64,000 nt of DNA, taken from positions 124,001-188,000 of the forward strand of contig NZ_UZWE01000026.1 in the NCBI RefSeq assembly GCF_900631945.1, given 5' to 3'. The translations under genes were made by a program, and so were the position numbers. Below are positions 60,154-64,000 of the stretch, one piece after another. The first letter of the stretch is position 1. The number at the start of each line of letters is the position of its first letter. The DNA is from Paracoccus haematequi. GTDB taxonomy: Bacteria; Pseudomonadota; Alphaproteobacteria; Rhodobacterales; Rhodobacteraceae. A model generated the notes under the pieces. That model ran no database searches and was not told the origin of the DNA. It saw only the letters and a program-made list of their open reading frames with translations.

Positions 60154-61142
60154 TCCGGCTCGTCCTCGTATCCGACCAGACGCAACGGGCGGGCGGGGAT
60201 GCCCTGGATTTCGCACCAGCGCAGCAATCCGTCCTCGGCCCCGTGGGTGATCCAGACTTCCTGTGGGGCAAGCTCGGTAATGGTCTGCGTGACCTGCGGC
60301 CAGTCCACATGGTCGCTGATGACCAGGGGCAGTTCGACGCCCCGCTGCCGCGCCCGCGCCCGCACCGCCATCCAGCCCGAGGCGAAGCCGATCACCGGGT
60401 CGCGGAACCGCTGCACCCAGGCGCTGGCAAAGGCGGATGGCGGGGCGATCACCAGCTGCGCATCGACCTTGTCGGCGGTGGCGGGAACCAGCGGGCCAAG
60501 GTCGATGCCTTGGGCCACGTGGTAATCGCACAGCCGTTGCAGCGCGCCGTGGATGGCGATGGGGCCGTCGAGGCCGGCCGCGCGGGCCAGCATGATCAGC
60601 CGCTGCGCCTTACCCAGGGCATAGGCGCCGATCAGGTGGGGCCGTTCGGGGAATTCGGCCATGCTGGCCAGCAGCCGCGCCATCTCTTGCGCCGGGTCGG
60701 GATGCTTGAAGACCGGCAGGCCGAAGGTCGCCTCGGTCACGAAGATGTCGCAGGGCACGGGTTCGTAAGGCGCGCTGACCGGGTTGGGATGGCGGCAGTA
60801 ATCGCCGGACACCACGATCTTCGGCCCGGCGTCGGGCTGCACGGCGATCTGCGCCGATCCCAGGATATGCCCGGCGGGATGGAAGCTGACCGTGGTGTCG
60901 CCGATCCGCACCGGACCGTCCGCCGCCTGGATCTTGCCCGCGAAGTCCTCGCCATAGCGGATCGCCATGATGTCCAGCGTCTGCCGCGTCGCCATCACCG
61001 CGCCATGGCCCGACCGGGCGTGGTCGCCATGGCCATGCGTGATCAGCGCGCGCGACACCGGGCGGATCGGGTCGATGTGGAAATCACCGGGGGGGCAATA
61101 AAGCCCGGCCGGCGTGGGGTGCAGGATCTGATCGGCGCGCAT
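60150..61142 (-). CDS. Ligase-associated MBL-fold DNA exonuclease
   Basis: 330 residues, metallo-beta-lactamase/beta-CASP related. Metal motif 'ALITHGHGDHARSG' (HxHxDH), 'SFHPAGHILGSAQI', 'VVSGDYCR', 'TEATFG' and 'LVISDHVDW' are characteristic of the Artemis/SNM1-like exonuclease of the ligase operon. First gene of the module, with no upstream coding overlap. It probably trims ends before ligation. Confidence 0.9.
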   Translation of the reverse strand: MRADQILHPTPAGLYCPPGDFHIDPIRPVSRALITHGHGDHARSGHGAVMATRQTLDIMAIRYGEDFAGKIQAADGPVRIGDTTVSFHPAGHILGSAQIAVQPDAGPKIVVSGDYCRHPNPVSAPYEPVPCDIFVTEATFGLPVFKHPDPAQEMARLLASMAEFPERPHLIGAYALGKAQRLIMLARAAGLDGPIAIHGALQRLCDYHVAQGIDLGPLVPATADKVDAQLVIAPPSAFASAWVQRFRDPVIGFASGWMAVRARARQRGVELPLVISDHVDWPQVTQTITELAPQEVWITHGAEDGLLRWCEIQGIPARPLRLVGYEDEPE

Positions 61143-61172
61143 GGGTCCAAGATGGTGAACATTCCATGAAAA

Positions 61173-61877
61173 TCAACGCTGCGCCGATGCGCCCCGTTCC
61201 CCGCGCGTCCGGGCAAAGTCGCGCACCATCGCCACCCGATGCGGGCGGAAGCTGTCGCCCGTCGGGCTGGCCGCCGCGATGCGGTTGACGTGGAAGACGC
61301 GGTAATCCATCCGCAACCGGCAATGCGCCAGCAGCATCAGCGAGCGGTCGGAATAGGACAGGCCCAGCGGCCAGATCACCCGCTGCGTCCGCTGGCCCGC
61401 CAAATCGGCATAGTCGATCCGCAGCGCCTGCTCGTCCCAGCAGGCCGCCCGGATCAGGCCCAGATCGACCTGCGGCGCCGGACGGTCGGGGGTTTGCAGG
61501 AAACAGCGCATGACCGCGTGCAGCGCCTGGCGGGCCTGGCGTTCCGGCAGCGTCGCCACGATCCGCGCCAGGGCGTCGCGTCCCGCCTGGACCAGTTCCG
61601 CATCGCCCACCCCCGCCAGCGATTCGACGGCCAGCCGCAGGGCCTCGATCTCAAGCCGGGAAAAGCTCTGCGGCGGCAGGGCCGGATCCTCGGTCAGGGT
61701 GTATCCCAGCCCCGCCGCCCCGTCGATCAGCGCGCCGCCCGCGCGCAGCGTGGCGATGTCGCGGTAAAGCTGGCGCGGGGATACGCCCGTCTCGGCCGCC
61801 AGCCGCGTTGCGGTCACGGGCGCGGGCAGGCGGCGCAGCCTGTCCATCAGGCGCATCAGGCGGTCGGTGCGGGCCAT
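61173..61877 (-). CDS. YafY-type HTH/WYL transcriptional regulator
   Basis: 234 residues. The N-terminal HTH is 'RLRRLPAPVTATRLAAETGVSPRQLYRDIATLRAGGALI'. A WYL-like domain follows ('LRIDYADLAGQRTQRVIWPLGL', 'LLAHCRLRMDYRVFHVNRI'). Such proteins sense ligands or nucleic acids through the WYL barrel. It is divergent from the GST gene (63 bases between), its most likely target, and could also relate to the repair operon it points towards. Confidence 0.85.
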   Translation of the reverse strand: MARTDRLMRLMDRLRRLPAPVTATRLAAETGVSPRQLYRDIATLRAGGALIDGAAGLGYTLTEDPALPPQSFSRLEIEALRLAVESLAGVGDAELVQAGRDALARIVATLPERQARQALHAVMRCFLQTPDRPAPQVDLGLIRAACWDEQALRIDYADLAGQRTQRVIWPLGLSYSDRSLMLLAHCRLRMDYRVFHVNRIAAASPTGDSFRPHRVAMVRDFARTRGERGASAQR

Positions 61878-61940
61878 GCTGCCACTTTCTGTCAGGGCTT
61901 TGCGCTATCCTGCCGCCACAGCAAACCTGGAGACAAGCCC

Positions 61941-62513
61941 ATGCCCACGCTTTACCACGCCCCGCAAAGCCGTTCGGATACCATCGTCACGCTGATCGAC
62001 CTGATGGGCATCCGCGCCCGCATCGACATCGTCGAGGTGACGATTCCCCGCCAGGACGGCAGCGGCGCCCGCGACCCCAGGAATCCCCACCCCGAGGGCA
62101 AGGTGCCCTATCTGGTCGACGGCGACGATCATGTCCGCGAACGCGGCGCGATCATCGCCTGGCTGACCGACCGTTTTCCCGAAAGCGGGCTGGGCCGCCC
62201 GGTCGGCGATCCGCAGCGCGGCGCCTTTCTGTCCTGGCTGTTCTATTACCAAGGCGTGATCGAGCCGGTAGGCCTGCTGCATCACCTGAAGATTGACCAT
62301 CCCGCCATCCAGGCGACCTTCCGCGATTACGACACGATGGTCCGGCGGATCGAGGAGGCGGTGACGGACCAGCCGTTTCTGCTAGGGCAGGATTTCTCCG
62401 CCGCCGATCTGCTCTGCGCCTCGCCGTTCATCTTCTTTGGCGAGATGATGCCGGTGACGCCGACGGTGAGGGCCTGGGTCGAACGGTGTTCTTCACGGAT
62501 GCAGCCCGCCTAG
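61941..62513 (+). CDS. Glutathione S-transferase family protein
   Basis: 190 residues. The N-terminal thioredoxin domain starts 'MPTLYHAPQSRSDTIVTLIDLMG' and has 'HPEGKVPYLVDGDDHVRERGAIIAWL', where cis-Pro and Glu/Arg form the GSH site. The C-terminal helical domain includes 'PFLLGQDFSAADLLCASP'. It probably conjugates or reduces small electrophiles. CTGGAGACAAGCCC precedes the ATG. It ends inside a 16-base palindrome shared with the convergent transporter. Confidence 0.85.
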   Translation: MPTLYHAPQSRSDTIVTLIDLMGIRARIDIVEVTIPRQDGSGARDPRNPHPEGKVPYLVDGDDHVRERGAIIAWLTDRFPESGLGRPVGDPQRGAFLSWLFYYQGVIEPVGLLHHLKIDHPAIQATFRDYDTMVRRIEEAVTDQPFLLGQDFSAADLLCASPFIFFGEMMPVTPTVRAWVERCSSRMQPA

Positions 62514-63415
62514 GCGGGCGGCGGGCGCCTGACCGGGACCACGGGCGCGGGCGCCTTGGACAGCTGCACGGCCAGGATGCCCGCCATGATCACGCCCACG
62601 CCGATCACGTCGCCCATGGCAAGCTGTTCGCCCAGCAGCAGCGCCCCGGTCGCGACGCCGAAGAACGGCGTCAGGAAATGGAAGGTCGCGGCCCGCACGG
62701 CGCCGATCCGGCCGACCAGCTTGAACCAGACCCAGGTCGCCACAAGGCCGGGCACGATCACCGTATAAAGAAACGCCCAGACCAGACGGGGGGTGTAATC
62801 GACATGCCAATCCTCGACGATCGGGGCGATCACCCACAGGGTCGCCGATCCGACCAGCATTTGCAGGCCGACGATCATCATCACATTGCCGCCGGAACTG
62901 GCGCCCCGCACGGTCAGCGTGGCGACGGCCAGGGCCAGGGCGGCGGCAAAGCACATCAGGATGCCCACCGGGTCGCTGCCGCCGCCTTGCAGCCGCGCGC
63001 CCATGATGATCGCCACCCCGGCCAGCCCCAGGGCCAGGCCCGCGACCCCCAGCGGGCGCAGCCGTTCGCCCATCAGCATCCAGCCCAGCAGGGCCACGAT
63101 CAGCGGCATGGTGGCCGCGATGATCGAGGCCAGCCCCGCCTCGATCCACTGCATCGCCACCCAGTTGAGGCCCAGATACAGCGCGTTCTGGCACAGCCCC
63201 AGGATCACCACCGCCCGCCACTGCGCGCGGGTCAGGGCGCGCCAGGTCTCGCCCATCAACAGGGCGATGACGACGCCCGCAGCGCCGGACAGCAAAAAGC
63301 GCAGGGCCAGGGCGAACAGCGGCGGCACCTCGGTCACGATCATCCGGGTCGAGGTAAAGGCCGAGGCCCACATCACCGCGAAGAACACCCCCATCAGGAT
63401 CGCGCGAATGTCCAT
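62510..63415 (-). CDS. EamA/DMT-family transporter
   Basis: 301 residues, ten hydrophobic helices in two EamA repeats ('FFAVMWASAFTSTRMI', 'LGLNWVAMQWIEAGLASIIAATMPLIVALLGWMLMGERL', later 'FHFLTPFFGVATGALLLGEQL'). It is an inner-membrane metabolite or drug exporter; substrate unknown. Its Pro/Arg-rich C-terminus ends at a stop that overlaps the GST stop (CTAG). No operon partner. Confidence 0.88.
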   Translation of the reverse strand: MDIRAILMGVFFAVMWASAFTSTRMIVTEVPPLFALALRFLLSGAAGVVIALLMGETWRALTRAQWRAVVILGLCQNALYLGLNWVAMQWIEAGLASIIAATMPLIVALLGWMLMGERLRPLGVAGLALGLAGVAIIMGARLQGGGSDPVGILMCFAAALALAVATLTVRGASSGGNVMMIVGLQMLVGSATLWVIAPIVEDWHVDYTPRLVWAFLYTVIVPGLVATWVWFKLVGRIGAVRAATFHFLTPFFGVATGALLLGEQLAMGDVIGVGVIMAGILAVQLSKAPAPVVPVRRPPPA

Positions 63416-63567
63416 TCTGGCCCCGTGTCTTGCAGATGATGCAGAAGGGCTAGCAGGTCGAGGCGGCGGCGGGAAGGGTCATCTGCGGATTCCGATGGCG
63501 TCGCTGACCCGCCGGATTGCTGCGGCCGCGCGCCATGCAATTCCTCAGGAATCCCTGCAAGACAACG
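63416..63567. other. Intergenic stretch without a visible gene
   Basis: Between the EamA start and the HU terminator. It should contain the transporter promoter (minus strand), but no convincing boxes, repeats or small coding frames were seen. Confidence 0.3.
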
Positions 63568-63594
63568 AAAAAGGCCGCGCCCACCGGCACGGCC
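63568..63594 (-). terminator. Rho-independent terminator of the HU gene
   Basis: On the minus strand GGCCGTGCC-GGTG-GGCGCGGCC forms a 9-bp stem (one G-U pair) followed directly by TTTTT, 24 bases after the HU stop. It is the clearest intrinsic terminator in the window. Confidence 0.85.
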
Positions 63595-63617
63595 CTGTGA
63601 TCGCGATGTCGCCGGAA

Positions 63618-63917
63618 TCAGCTGTTCACGCTGTCCTTCAGCGCCTTGGCGACCGTCACCTTGACCTGCTTGTCGGCGGGCTTGGTCATCATTTCCTGGG
63701 TCTGCGGGTTGCGGACCTGGCGTTCCGGGCGGGCGCGGCAGGCGATCTTGCCGATGCCGGGGATCGTGACCGAGCCGCCGGCGGCGACTTCACGGCTGAC
63801 GACGGCGGCGATCGCGTCCAGCGCGGCCGCGGCCGATTTCTTGTCCGAACCCATTTCCTCGGCCAGGGTCGCGACAAGCTGGGTCTTGGTCATCGGTTTC
63901 GCGGATGGCGTGGCCAT
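63618..63917 (-). CDS. HU-family DNA-binding protein
   Basis: 99 residues. An extra N-terminal 'MATPSAKP' precedes the HU core 'MTKTQLVATLAEEMGSDKKSAAAALDAIAAVVSREVAAGGSVTIPGIGKI'. The DNA-binding arm 'RARPERQVRNPQTQEMM' carries the RNP motif. It bends DNA and organises the nucleoid. AGGAG lies 8 bases before the ATG at 63917, supporting the longer start. It has its own terminator. Confidence 0.93.
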   Translation of the reverse strand: MATPSAKPMTKTQLVATLAEEMGSDKKSAAAALDAIAAVVSREVAAGGSVTIPGIGKIACRARPERQVRNPQTQEMMTKPADKQVKVTVAKALKDSVNS

Positions 63918-64000
63918 GAATCTGTCTCCTCTTGCCCGGTTTTCGGGGGCTGCGAATAGCGCCTTTTTCGGCATATCGCCTGCTACACACGGTTTTGCCC

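Overview
The window is a contiguous, GC-rich piece of an alphaproteobacterial chromosome. A member of the Rhodobacteraceae close to Paracoccus is the best guess. The reasons are a red-type (form IC-like) RuBisCO operon with cbbX and a divergent cbbR, an aglEFGAK-type sugar importer, a PQQ cluster with the SoxYZ-like and metallo-hydrolase 'relay' proteins, the mutM/ubiE-ubiB/rpsT/dnaA-dnaN-recF-gyrB neighbourhood, and codon use dominated by G/C third positions. No insertion sequence, prophage, CRISPR array, tRNA or rRNA is visible, and every long gene looks intact.

Layout. (1) 16-2251: the edge of a flagellar region (FlgN-like and rod-binding proteins on the minus strand, fliK and flgD on the plus strand). 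(2) 2248-12071: the Calvin-Benson operon, cbbR divergent from cbbF-P-T-A-L-S-X-E. An unusual nested palindrome lies between cbbL and cbbS, and two strong hairpins lie before cbbX. (3) 12063-18172: a DsbA-like protein, an atypical SDR, and glycine cleavage genes gcvT-H-P under a tandem glycine riboswitch. (4) 18212-24363, minus strand: argC, DUF779 protein, DNA topoisomerase IB, Zn alcohol dehydrogenase, aldehyde dehydrogenase, and a short AcoR-type regulator with a palindromic candidate operator. (5) 24431-33126, minus strand: membrane PQQ glucose dehydrogenase and an alpha-glucoside ABC transporter with an intracellular alpha-glucosidase.

(6) 33209-43349: PQQ locus. A periplasmic metallo-hydrolase is divergent from pqqA-B-C-D-E, which is followed by a SoxYZ-like carrier and a cysteine hydrolase. 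Next come a LuxR-type response regulator, a FIST-domain sensor and a hybrid histidine kinase, then two coupled exported proteins of unknown function. The FIST/kinase pair resembles the nitric-oxide-sensing NosP/NahK pair of Pseudomonas, which there also lies next to PQQ-alcohol-oxidation regulators. This is the most interesting lead in the window. (7) 43402-54634: housekeeping genes ubiB, ubiE, mutM, enoyl-CoA hydratase, rpsT, dnaA, dnaN, recF and gyrB, with a cluster of GANTC sites in the 560-base gap before dnaA. (8) 54783-63917: an outer-membrane barrel, the four-gene ligase-associated DNA repair operon (exonuclease, ATP ligase, Lhr-type helicase, PdeM), a YafY-type regulator, a GST, an EamA transporter and an HU protein with a clear terminator.

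Taken together, the genes describe a metabolically flexible bacterium. It can fix CO2, oxidise alcohols, aldehydes and glucose (partly with PQQ enzymes), and import and hydrolyse alpha-glucosides. All functional calls rest on reading motifs and gene order by eye; no database search was possible.
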